14,226 nt of DNA from Mariprofundaceae bacterium (GTDB lineage Bacteria > Pseudomonadota > Zetaproteobacteria > Mariprofundales > Mariprofundaceae). Location: positions 1 to 14,226 of the forward strand of contig JALUXN010000128.1 in NCBI GenBank assembly GCA_027018975.1, written 5' to 3'. The position numbers and the translations under genes are program-made. Of the stretch, positions 1-5,604 are shown piece after piece. Within the stretch, counting starts at the first letter, position 1. Each line of letters begins with the position of its first letter. Under the pieces are notes generated by a model. It was given only the letters and a program-made list of their open reading frames with translations, was not told the DNA's origin and made no database searches.

Positions 1-298
1 CGCGATCTTTTGTGATCAGCAGCATCGCCACATTGCCACGGAGATTCTTTTTGAGGGAACCATCGACCGCACGGCGATCTATCCGCGCAACATGATGAAG
101 CGGGCGCTGGAGCTCGATGCCAAGGGGTTGATCCTGTTTCACAATCATCCGGGCGGCAGCAGCGTCGCCAGTCAGGAGGATATTGCGCTGACCCGCCGCA
201 TTCAGGATGCTTGCGTCCCCTTGGAGATCCGCCTGCTCGATCATTTCCTCGTTGCCGGCAGGCGCGTACTCTCGTTTAAGGAAGAGGGATGGTTTTGA
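1..298 (+). CDS. radC: RadC-family JAB/MPN domain protein, 3' end
   Basis: This is the C-terminal part (about 98 residues) of a RadC-family protein; the start lies before the window and the reading frame is open from base 2. The JAMM metal-binding signature is intact: HNHPGG followed by SxxxSQED, with the two His and the Asp that coordinate zinc in JAB/MPN proteases. The flanking text (EILFEGTID, YPRNMMKRALEL, LLDHFLV) is typical of RadC. The family was once linked to DNA repair, but its molecular role is unsettled; the metalloprotease-like fold is what the sequence supports. The rpoH-type gene begins 36 nt downstream on the same strand, so the two may be co-transcribed. Family assignment is firm, function is not. 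Confidence 0.93.
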   Translation, partial: AIFCDQQHRHIATEILFEGTIDRTAIYPRNMMKRALELDAKGLILFHNHPGGSSVASQEDIALTRRIQDACVPLEIRLLDHFLVAGRRVLSFKEEGWF

Positions 299-334
299 TG
301 TGTTTCTACGAAAACCCAACGACAAGGAGTTTGT

Positions 335-1168
335 GTGAGTAAAAACCGCGCCCTGAAGGCGCTGACCAGCCTCGACTACTTCTATCAGGAGCTGCGCAAG
401 ATTCCGCAGCTTGACCGTGAGGAGGAGGATCGTCTGGCGCGCAAGTGGCATGACGAACATGATCTGGTGGCGGTGCAGCAGCTGATCAACGCCAATCTGC
501 ATAGCGTTGCCGCCATTGTGCGCGAATTCCGCCACTTCGGTCTGCCGGAGGAGGATCTCATTCAGGAGGGCACTCTCGGCCTGATGCATGCGGTTAAGCG
601 TTTCGATCCCGATCGCGGTTTCCGTCTGAAAACCTATGCCTCCTACTGGATTCGCGCTTCGATTCACGACTTTATCCTGCGCTCGTGGAGTATTGTCAAA
701 ATGGGCACCAACAAGCTGCAGCGCCGCATTTTTGCCGGTCTGCACAAGGCGGAGCACGCCATCGCTGCGCTGGAGGGGCGCGATGTCGAGGCGGTCGCCG
801 AGGCGCACGGTACGACGCGCGAGTCGTATCAGGAGATCGCCTCCTCATTTTTGCGGCGCGATTTTTCACTCGATAGTCAGAATGAGGATGGCTCGCAGCT
901 GCTCGAACTGCCGGCGCCCGATGACACCCCCGAACATATTGCGATGGAGAATGATTGGGAGAACTTCAAGCATGAACAGTTGGCCAAGGCGATGGAGAGT
1001 CTCTCCGAGCGCGACCGCTACATCATCAAACAGCGCTATCTCGCTTCACCGCCGGCGACGCTGAAGGAGTTGGCCGCGGAGTTTAACATCTCTATCGAAC
1101 GGGTACGTCAGCTGGAGGCGCGCGGCATTAAGAAGATCAAGCAGGCGTGCGAAGATATTCAGCTGTAA
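335..1168 (+). CDS. rpoH: RNA polymerase sigma-32 (RpoH-type) heat-shock sigma factor
   Basis: The 277-residue product is a group 3 sigma factor close in length to E. coli RpoH (284). Region 2 spans about residues 50–120 (GLPEEDLIQEGTLGLMHAV, then TYASYWIRASIHDFILRSW). An RpoH-box-like segment, QRRIFAGLH, lies at about 128–136. The NDWEN motif near 206–210 and the region 4.2 helix-turn-helix (about 241–270, ISIERVRQLEARGIKK) also fit RpoH. It lacks region 1.1, unlike RpoD. It would direct core RNA polymerase to heat-shock promoters. The start is GTG at 335 with AAGGAG at 324–329, spacing 5; a GTG two bases upstream is out of frame. The stop lies 3 nt from the convergent kinase stop. No sequence-level thermosensor is evident. 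An RpoD-like paralogue of another group is the less likely alternative. Confidence 0.9.
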   Translation: MSKNRALKALTSLDYFYQELRKIPQLDREEEDRLARKWHDEHDLVAVQQLINANLHSVAAIVREFRHFGLPEEDLIQEGTLGLMHAVKRFDPDRGFRLKTYASYWIRASIHDFILRSWSIVKMGTNKLQRRIFAGLHKAEHAIAALEGRDVEAVAEAHGTTRESYQEIASSFLRRDFSLDSQNEDGSQLLELPAPDDTPEHIAMENDWENFKHEQLAKAMESLSERDRYIIKQRYLASPPATLKELAAEFNISIERVRQLEARGIKKIKQACEDIQL

Positions 1169-1171
1169 CGG

Positions 1172-2659
1172 CTACGCGGCGGGCGCATCGGTCGCTTGAC
1201 TGAGCACCCTGTCCAACCGTTTGAGGTGCGGGCGGTTCAGGCCGGAGAGCGGCAGGCAGATAAAGAAGGCCGCGCCCTCGCCCAGCTGACTCTCCACCCA
1301 GATGATGCCGTCGTGCGCCTCGACAATCCGTTTGCAGATCGCCAGGCCCAGCCCTGCGCCCTCTCCCTCTTTGCGACAGCGTGCGTCGTCGGCACGGTAA
1401 AAGCGGTCGAAGAGGTGTTGCTGCTGTGATTCGGCAATGCCCGGCCCCTCATCCTGCACGCAGATAATCACCGAATCGTCCTTGGCCTGCGCACTCAGAT
1501 GGATGGTGGAGTGCTCCGGCGCATGTTTGAAGGCGTTGGAGAGCAGATTCATCATAGTCCGCTCCAGTTGGCTGGCATCGCCCATCACCTCTAAACCATC
1601 CTCGATCTCCATCGCCAGCCGCACATGCTGACTGTCGAACAGAATCAGATGCTGCTGCCCTACCTCCTGCAGCAGCAGCGAGAGATCGACCCGCGTCTGC
1701 ACCATCTCCAACTGGCCGGCATCGGCACGCGCCAGTGTCAGCAGGTCATTCACAATGCGCTGGATGCGGTCAATGGTACCGATCTGTTGGCGCAGAATCT
1801 GCTGATACTCCTCGGCGGAACGGGGGTGGCGCAGCGCCACCTCAATCTCCCCCTTGAGGATGGTTAGCGGCAGTCGCAGCTCATGCGAGGCATCAGCGGT
1901 AAAGCGCTTCTGCGCCTGAAAACTGGTCTCGAGATCAGCGAACATTTTGTTCAGCACGCGCACCAGAATCTGCAGCTCTTTATCCTGCGAGCGCGATTTC
2001 AGACGACGGGTGAGATCCCCGGCAGCGACGGCGCGGGCGGTTTTGGTGATCTCATTGATCGGCTCCAGCGCCTGCTTGGCCATGAAATAACCGGCTGCCG
2101 AACTGATAATGATAGAGATCAGGCCGAGGAAGCCGCCGATCATGTAGAGCAGGTTGAGGACAGCACGAATGTCGGCCGTGCTGTGGCCGAGCATCAGCGT
2201 GGCGATGATCTGATTGTCGTGATAGATCGGGTAGGCGATGACACGGATATTGGCTTTATTGAGCAGCGATTCGGTGGAGGCAAAGGCAACGCTGCCGGTG
2301 CGAAAGGCGTGGCCGAGCGCGCGGCTGACATCGTTACCGCCCTTATCGATCAACGAGCGATCTGAGCGAAAGAGTACGCGACCGTCGATGGCAATAATCT
2401 GAATGGCGCCGCCATAGTGGTCGGCAAAGTCGCTCAAATGCCGCGACCAGAAGTAGAAGGGTGAACTCTCCAGCTTATTGGCCAGACTGGTCGCTTGCGC
2501 ACTGAGCTCTTCATCCACCTCCGCATAGATACGATTGGAGAGGGCGGTGTACAGAATGACGCCGGCAAAGAGCAGGATGCCCAGTTCGAGAAAGATATAG
2601 AGCAGCGCCAAGCGGCCGCGAAAGGTGCGGAAGAGATTGCTGCGCAGACGCCCCAGCAT
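1172..2659 (-). CDS. Two-component sensor histidine kinase, membrane-bound
   Basis: The 495-residue protein has the classic layout. A first membrane helix lies at about 15–38, a periplasmic sensor region at about 39–166, a second helix at about 167–194, HAMP at about 195–247, and HisKA with phospho-acceptor H259 in SHELRLPL. The HATPase domain has the N box NLLSNAFKHA (371–380), G1 DEGPG (403–407), F box FDRF (417–420) and G2 GAGLGLA (434–440). It should autophosphorylate and pass phosphate to the response regulator encoded 45 nt upstream. The signal is unknown; the architecture resembles CusS/QseC-type kinases but the sensor region gives no metal-binding motif I can identify. The residue four after H259 is Leu where Thr, Ser or Asn is usual. 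The start is the ATG at 2659, with only a weak GGGG just before it. Confidence 0.93.
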   Translation of the reverse strand: MLGRLRSNLFRTFRGRLALLYIFLELGILLFAGVILYTALSNRIYAEVDEELSAQATSLANKLESSPFYFWSRHLSDFADHYGGAIQIIAIDGRVLFRSDRSLIDKGGNDVSRALGHAFRTGSVAFASTESLLNKANIRVIAYPIYHDNQIIATLMLGHSTADIRAVLNLLYMIGGFLGLISIIISSAAGYFMAKQALEPINEITKTARAVAAGDLTRRLKSRSQDKELQILVRVLNKMFADLETSFQAQKRFTADASHELRLPLTILKGEIEVALRHPRSAEEYQQILRQQIGTIDRIQRIVNDLLTLARADAGQLEMVQTRVDLSLLLQEVGQQHLILFDSQHVRLAMEIEDGLEVMGDASQLERTMMNLLSNAFKHAPEHSTIHLSAQAKDDSVIICVQDEGPGIAESQQQHLFDRFYRADDARCRKEGEGAGLGLAICKRIVEAHDGIIWVESQLGEGAAFFICLPLSGLNRPHLKRLDRVLSQATDAPAA

Positions 2660-2704
2660 CCCCAGACGATGACTACTCAGCGGACTCTCCGGGCGGTGAG
2701 GCGA

Positions 2705-3388
2705 TCAGCTCGGCGGCGCATGGTCGCTGAGCAGGTAACCCTGACCGCGCAGTGTGTGCAGCAGCGGCGGCTCGAATCCCTTGTCGATCTTGGCGCGCAG
2801 GTGGCTCACATAGACATCAATCACATTGCTCTCCGGATCGAAGTTCATATCCCAGACATGCTCGCCGATCAGCGTGCGCGAGAGCACTTTGCCGGGGTTG
2901 CGCATCAGGTATTCGAGCAGCGCATACTCCTTGGTAGTCAGGCGGATCGCCTCGCCGCTACGGGTCACACGGCGGCTGATTGGATCCAACTCCAAGTCGG
3001 CGAGTTTCAGGATCGGCGATTTGTTATCCGACTGGCGGCGCAGCAGTGCCCGCACCCGTGCCAATAGCTCTTCAAAGGCGAATGGTTTGGCGAGATAGTC
3101 ATCGGCACCGGCATCCAGCCCGCGCACTTTATCTTCGATCGAGTCACGCGCAGTGAGCATCAACACCGGTGTTGCCACGCCGCTGGCGCGCAGTTCGCGA
3201 CAGACCACAATGCCGTTCTTTTTCGGTAGCATCAGATCGAGGATGATCAGGTCGTAGTCGTTGATCTCGGCCAGAAACTCGCCATCTTCGCCATCGTAAG
3301 AGACATCGACCGCATGCCCCTCCTCTTTCAGCCCTTTCTGAATAAAATGCGCAACGCGCTCTTCGTCTTCCACCACAAGAATCTTCAT
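2705..3388 (-). CDS. OmpR/PhoB-family response regulator
   Basis: The 227-residue protein has a receiver domain (about 1–115) with acidic pocket E7/D8, phospho-acceptor D51 (LIILDLMLPKKNG), T79 (MLTARD) and K101 (AKPF). It is followed by a winged-helix trans_reg_C domain (about 130–222: RLTTKEYALLEYLMRNPG, then IDVYVSHLRAKID and LRGQGYLL). It is the cytoplasmic DNA-binding partner of the adjacent kinase; the two genes form a regulator–kinase operon. The start chosen is ATG at 3388, giving the standard MKILVVEDE beginning; the frame stays open 69 nt further upstream, but those residues do not belong to the domain. No strong Shine–Dalgarno is seen. Targets are unknown; the CusR/QseB subgroup is the nearest by eye. 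Confidence 0.94.
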   Translation of the reverse strand: MKILVVEDEERVAHFIQKGLKEEGHAVDVSYDGEDGEFLAEINDYDLIILDLMLPKKNGIVVCRELRASGVATPVLMLTARDSIEDKVRGLDAGADDYLAKPFAFEELLARVRALLRRQSDNKSPILKLADLELDPISRRVTRSGEAIRLTTKEYALLEYLMRNPGKVLSRTLIGEHVWDMNFDPESNVIDVYVSHLRAKIDKGFEPPLLHTLRGQGYLLSDHAPPS

Positions 3389-3439
3389 GCGGCTTACTGT
3401 AGCATTCAACTGCCCGCCGCGTGAAGCATCAATCGATGA

Positions 3440-3562
3440 GGGAACTATCCAGCTCATCCCATGGTTTGTCCGCTAGCTGCGTTGAACATGCTCATGTGCG
3501 ACAGCACACTGCGCGTGTTCGCCTTGCTATCGAACAAACCGTGGGCGATCTGAATAGTTCCC
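3440..3562. repeat. 123-nt imperfect palindrome (MITE-like element or structured RNA)
   Basis: The arms start GGGAACTATCCAG at 3440 and end CTGAATAGTTCCC at 3562. They pair almost continuously inward to a GTGC-GACA-GCAC hairpin at 3496–3507. I count about 45 Watson–Crick pairs plus a few G·T pairs over roughly 59 positions per arm, including unbroken runs of 9 and 7 pairs. It fills the middle of the region between the divergent response regulator and nudF genes and has no credible ORF. I see no clear flanking target duplication and no T-tract. A degenerate MITE or a structured RNA are both possible; the structure itself is seen directly. Confidence 0.7.
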
Positions 3563-3632
3563 GCATGCGGCTGAATAGCGACTTAGGTTGCTTTGCGAAC
3601 ACCCAACGATTAGCGGCAGAAAGGAGACGGTG

Positions 3633-4235
3633 ATGAAATACCGTATTGTGGATAAAGAACTCTGTTATCAAGGCTTTTTCGCCATGCACGCCTACCATGT
3701 GGAGCATGAACGCTTCGATGGTGGCATGATGCAGGTACGGCGCGAAAATATGGAGCGCGGCGATGCGGCGGCGATCCTGCTCTACGATCCGCACGTCGAT
3801 GAAGTGCTGCTGCTCGAACAGTTTCGCATCGGCCCGGTTGCCCGCGATGACAATCCGTGGCTGGTGGAGATTGTCGCCGGCATGATCGATGCGGGCGAGA
3901 GCCCCGAGGCGGCGGTAATCCGCGAGGCGCGGGAGGAGGCGGGCTTTGTGCCGGAGCAGGTCACCTTTCTCGGTCGCTACTACACTACGCCGGGCGCCTG
4001 CTCAGAACGGATCGATCTGTTTCTGGGCTTGGTGGATAAAAGTGCGCCGGTGGCGGCCGGTGGCGGCTGCGCAGCCGAGCAGGAGGATATTCGCACCAGC
4101 TGGGTGTCGCGACAACGAGCGATGGCGCTGCTCGCTGAAGGCCGCATCGCCTCCGGCGCACCGATGCTGGCGCTGCTGCTGAGCTTTGGCTGCGAGGGAG
4201 CTGCTACAAAGGTCTGCCAAACGAAAACAGGGTGA
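3633..4235 (+). CDS. nudF: ADP-ribose pyrophosphatase, Nudix family
   Basis: The 200-residue protein has a perfect Nudix box at residues 83–105, G-x5-E-x7-REAREEAGF, with the REx2EE glutamates that bind Mg2+. Upstream, LLEQFRIGP and WLVEIVAGMIDAGE, and downstream YYTTPGACSERIDLFLG, are the pattern of the ADP-ribose pyrophosphatase (NudF/TrgB) subfamily, which splits ADP-ribose into AMP and ribose-5-phosphate. E. coli NudF is 209 residues. The start is ATG at 3633, with AAAGGAG at 3620–3626; an upstream in-frame ATG at 3588 has no ribosome binding site and adds atypical residues. The stop codon (4233–4235) lies within the left arm of a strong terminator. Substrate preference within the subfamily cannot be proven from sequence. 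Confidence 0.9.
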   Translation: MKYRIVDKELCYQGFFAMHAYHVEHERFDGGMMQVRRENMERGDAAAILLYDPHVDEVLLLEQFRIGPVARDDNPWLVEIVAGMIDAGESPEAAVIREAREEAGFVPEQVTFLGRYYTTPGACSERIDLFLGLVDKSAPVAAGGGCAAEQEDIRTSWVSRQRAMALLAEGRIASGAPMLALLLSFGCEGAATKVCQTKTG

Positions 4236-4256
4236 AACATCTGTTTCACCCTGTTT
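4225..4256. terminator. Bidirectional intrinsic terminator between nudF and rpsI
   Basis: A perfect 15-bp stem pairs AAACAGGGTGAAACA (4225–4239) with 4242–4256, around a nominal 2-nt loop. Reading minus (from rpsI) it is followed by TTTTCGTTT; reading plus it ends in TTT. It can therefore stop both convergent units, more strongly the ribosomal protein operon. The nudF stop codon TGA (4233–4235) is inside the stem. Confidence 0.85.
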
Positions 4257-4266
4257 GATCGGATTG

Positions 4267-4290
4267 CTGCGTAGCCTGTGGCTACAGCAG
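4267..4290. repeat. Second hairpin downstream of rpsI
   Basis: GTAGCC (4271–4276) pairs with GGCTAC (4280–4285) around a TGT loop, and CTGC/GCAG extends the stem past one bulged A (10 bp in total). It lies between the rpsI stop and the main terminator. With no T-tract it is more likely a 3'-end stabiliser or accessory hairpin than a terminator by itself. Confidence 0.5.
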
Positions 4291-4296
4291 GTCTTA

Positions 4297-4689
4297 TTAA
4301 CGCTTGGAGAACTGCGGTGCGCGACGAGCTTTCTTCAAGCCGGCCTTCTTGCGCTCCACTTTACGTGCGTCACGGGTCAGAAACCCTGCTGCCTTGAGGT
4401 CGGCACGCAGACCGGCATCATACTCGAGCAGCGCGCGGGCAATGCCGTGACGAATTGCGCCCGCCTGACCGGAGACACCGCCACCGAACACATTGACACG
4501 CACATCAATACGGCCGGAAAGCTGGGTAGTCTTCAACGGCAACAGTGCCTGCTGACGGATAATCTCGACAGGGAAGTAGTTTTCCACATCACGACCATTG
4601 ATCAATACGCGTCCGCTACCGGATGAAAGCATCACCCGTGCTACGCTACGTTTGCGGCGACCAGTGCCGCGAAAAAAAGTCTCAGCCAT
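4297..4689 (-). CDS. rpsI: 30S ribosomal protein S9 (uS9)
   Basis: The 130-residue product matches bacterial S9 in length and in all key segments: GTGRRKRSVARV near the N-terminus, the FGGGVSGQAGAIRHGIARAL core, and the basic C-terminal tail ending in PQFSKR, whose final Arg reaches the P-site tRNA. It is the second gene of the usual rplM–rpsI operon. The start is ATG at 4689 (MAETFF), with AAGGGA eight bases upstream; an in-frame TTG two codons earlier (4695) is less likely. Only 12 nt separate it from the rplM stop, so the two are co-transcribed from the rplM promoter. Very secure. Confidence 0.98.
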   Translation of the reverse strand: MAETFFRGTGRRKRSVARVMLSSGSGRVLINGRDVENYFPVEIIRQQALLPLKTTQLSGRIDVRVNVFGGGVSGQAGAIRHGIARALLEYDAGLRADLKAAGFLTRDARKVERKKAGLKKARRAPQFSKR

Positions 4690-4701
4690 TTTCAAATTCC
4701 C

Positions 4702-5133
4702 TTAATTCAATTTCATTGCTTCAGGTTTCTGCGCCGTGTGCGGATGCTCGCCGCCGGCATAGACCTTTAATTTTTTCAACATTGCACGACCCAGCGGCCC
4801 TTTCGGCATCATTCCTTTCACCGCCGCTTCAATAATCCGCTCAGGGTGCTTCTCGCGCTGCTTCTCCAGCGTGATGCTTTTGATGCCACCGGCAAAACCG
4901 GTGTGGTGGTAATAGACCTTGTCAGACTCTTTATTGCCGGTGACACGGATCTTTTCCGCGTTGATGACGATCACATGATCACCGCAATCGGCGTGCGGGG
5001 TATATTCCGGGCGATGCTTGCCGCGCAAAACGGTGGCCACCTGCGTTGCCAGACGACCAAGCACAAGATCAGAGGCATCAACAACAAACCATTTACGTTC
5101 AATATCGCCGGGGCGGACAGTCCAGGTAGACAT
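4702..5133 (-). CDS. rplM: 50S ribosomal protein L13 (uL13)
   Basis: The 143-residue protein begins MSTWTVRPGDIERKWFVVDA and has the typical L13 features: LGRLATQVATVLRGKH, the GDHVIVINAEKI strand, YYHHTGFAGGIK and the MMPKGPLGRAMLKKLKVYAG segment. It is one of the early-assembly 23S rRNA-binding proteins. The start is ATG at 5133, with GGAG seven bases upstream; the frame stays open into the leader, but that extension is not L13-like. It is first in the rplM–rpsI operon and is transcribed from the consensus promoter at 5237–5210, giving a leader of about 70 nt. Confidence 0.98.
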   Translation of the reverse strand: MSTWTVRPGDIERKWFVVDASDLVLGRLATQVATVLRGKHRPEYTPHADCGDHVIVINAEKIRVTGNKESDKVYYHHTGFAGGIKSITLEKQREKHPERIIEAAVKGMMPKGPLGRAMLKKLKVYAGGEHPHTAQKPEAMKLN

Positions 5134-5209
5134 GTATGTACTCCATTTTCCAGTGGTTCTGGCAGTTTTCAAGCAACAAAAAGCGAAATCTGCCCAACAA
5201 AGGCGGCGC

Positions 5210-5237
5210 ATTATAGGTGGCGATCAATCACTGTCAA
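5210..5237 (-). promoter_or_regulatory. Consensus sigma-70 promoter for rplM–rpsI
   Basis: On the minus strand TTGACA (5237–5232) and TATAAT (5215–5210) are separated by 16 nt; both hexamers match consensus exactly. Transcription would start near 5203, leaving a leader of about 70 nt before rplM. The match suits a highly expressed ribosomal protein operon. Confidence 0.85.
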
Positions 5238-5324
5238 ACAATTTACCGCCAAACACAGGGCGATCGCATTAAAATTGTTCGCATTCCGTTAGAATCATAC
5301 GACGACCTCATCTTCGAGTGGCTC

Positions 5325-5357
5325 TATCGGGGAGTCATTGCTGTTCTGACCCCGATA
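5325..5357. repeat. Hairpin repeat, variant of the family at 12846
   Basis: TATCGGGG (5325–5332) pairs perfectly with CCCCGATA (5350–5357). The stretch CGAGTG-x-CTCTATCGGGG (5315–5332) matches the right arm of the palindrome at 12846–12914, read in reverse complement, at 17 of 18 positions. The two are therefore copies of one dispersed repeat. Confidence 0.55.
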
Positions 5358-5410
5358 TCCCGAGAACGTTCAATCCCAGGCCCTTTCCCCGTCATTCCGC
5401 CCTCCTCACC

Positions 5411-5440
5411 GTCCATTCCCGCGAAGGCGGGAATCCATTG
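5411..5440. repeat. Dispersed palindromic repeat, left half
   Basis: ATTCCCGC (5415–5422) and GCGGGAAT (5427–5434) form an 8-bp stem with a GAAG loop, followed by CCATTG. This is the widespread proteobacterial intergenic repeat type with ATTCCCGC...GCGGGAAT cores. The unit is inverted relative to the copy at 5531–5560, with 13 bp perfectly shared (5426–5438 against 5534–5546). Confidence 0.7.
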
Positions 5441-5530
5441 CCTGCAGAGGGAGGCGATGAGAAGCAGCAGGGAATATGTCAGCAGAAAAATGCGGATGGG
5501 GTGGCGTTTGCATGGAGATGATCCGGTGCG

Positions 5531-5560
5531 TGGATGGATTCCCGCCTGCGCGGGATGACC
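5531..5560. repeat. Dispersed palindromic repeat, right half
   Basis: ATTCCCGC (5538–5545) pairs with GCGGGA (5550–5555) around a CTGC loop. It is preceded by TGGATGG and followed by TGACC. This is the inverted partner of 5411–5440, so the two could pair with each other as arms of a larger palindrome with about 95 nt between them. Confidence 0.65.
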
Positions 5561-5604
5561 GTTTTAATGCGATTGCCCTACCGCCAAACAAGTGGTCGAT
5601 GGCT

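Larger units (their letters stand above)
5244..5590. mobile_element. Probable non-autonomous inserted element (MITE-like)
   Basis: A 17-bp inverted repeat, 5258–5274 (GGGCGATCGCATTAAAA) against 5562–5578, matches at 16 of 17 positions. It is flanked by a 12-bp perfect direct repeat TACCGCCAAACA at 5244–5255 and 5579–5590, which abuts the right end and lies 2 nt from the left end. This is the arrangement of terminal inverted repeats plus target duplication around a segment of about 321 bp. No transposase is inside. The interior carries several palindromic repeats listed separately. It fills most of the 471-nt gene-free stretch between rplM and the SPOR genes and begins 7 bp upstream of the rplM -35 hexamer. 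The mobile origin is inferred; the repeats are seen. Confidence 0.55.

Noticed and set aside
5217..5558. 113-codon plus-strand frame containing IPAKAGIH and GWIPACAG
   Set aside because: These peptides are the usual translation of ATTCCCGC-type palindromic repeats, not a gene.
5538..5570. Palindromic repeat followed by GTTTT as a terminator
   Set aside because: On the plus strand no gene precedes it, and on the minus strand, after the SPOR operon, no T-tract follows the stem.
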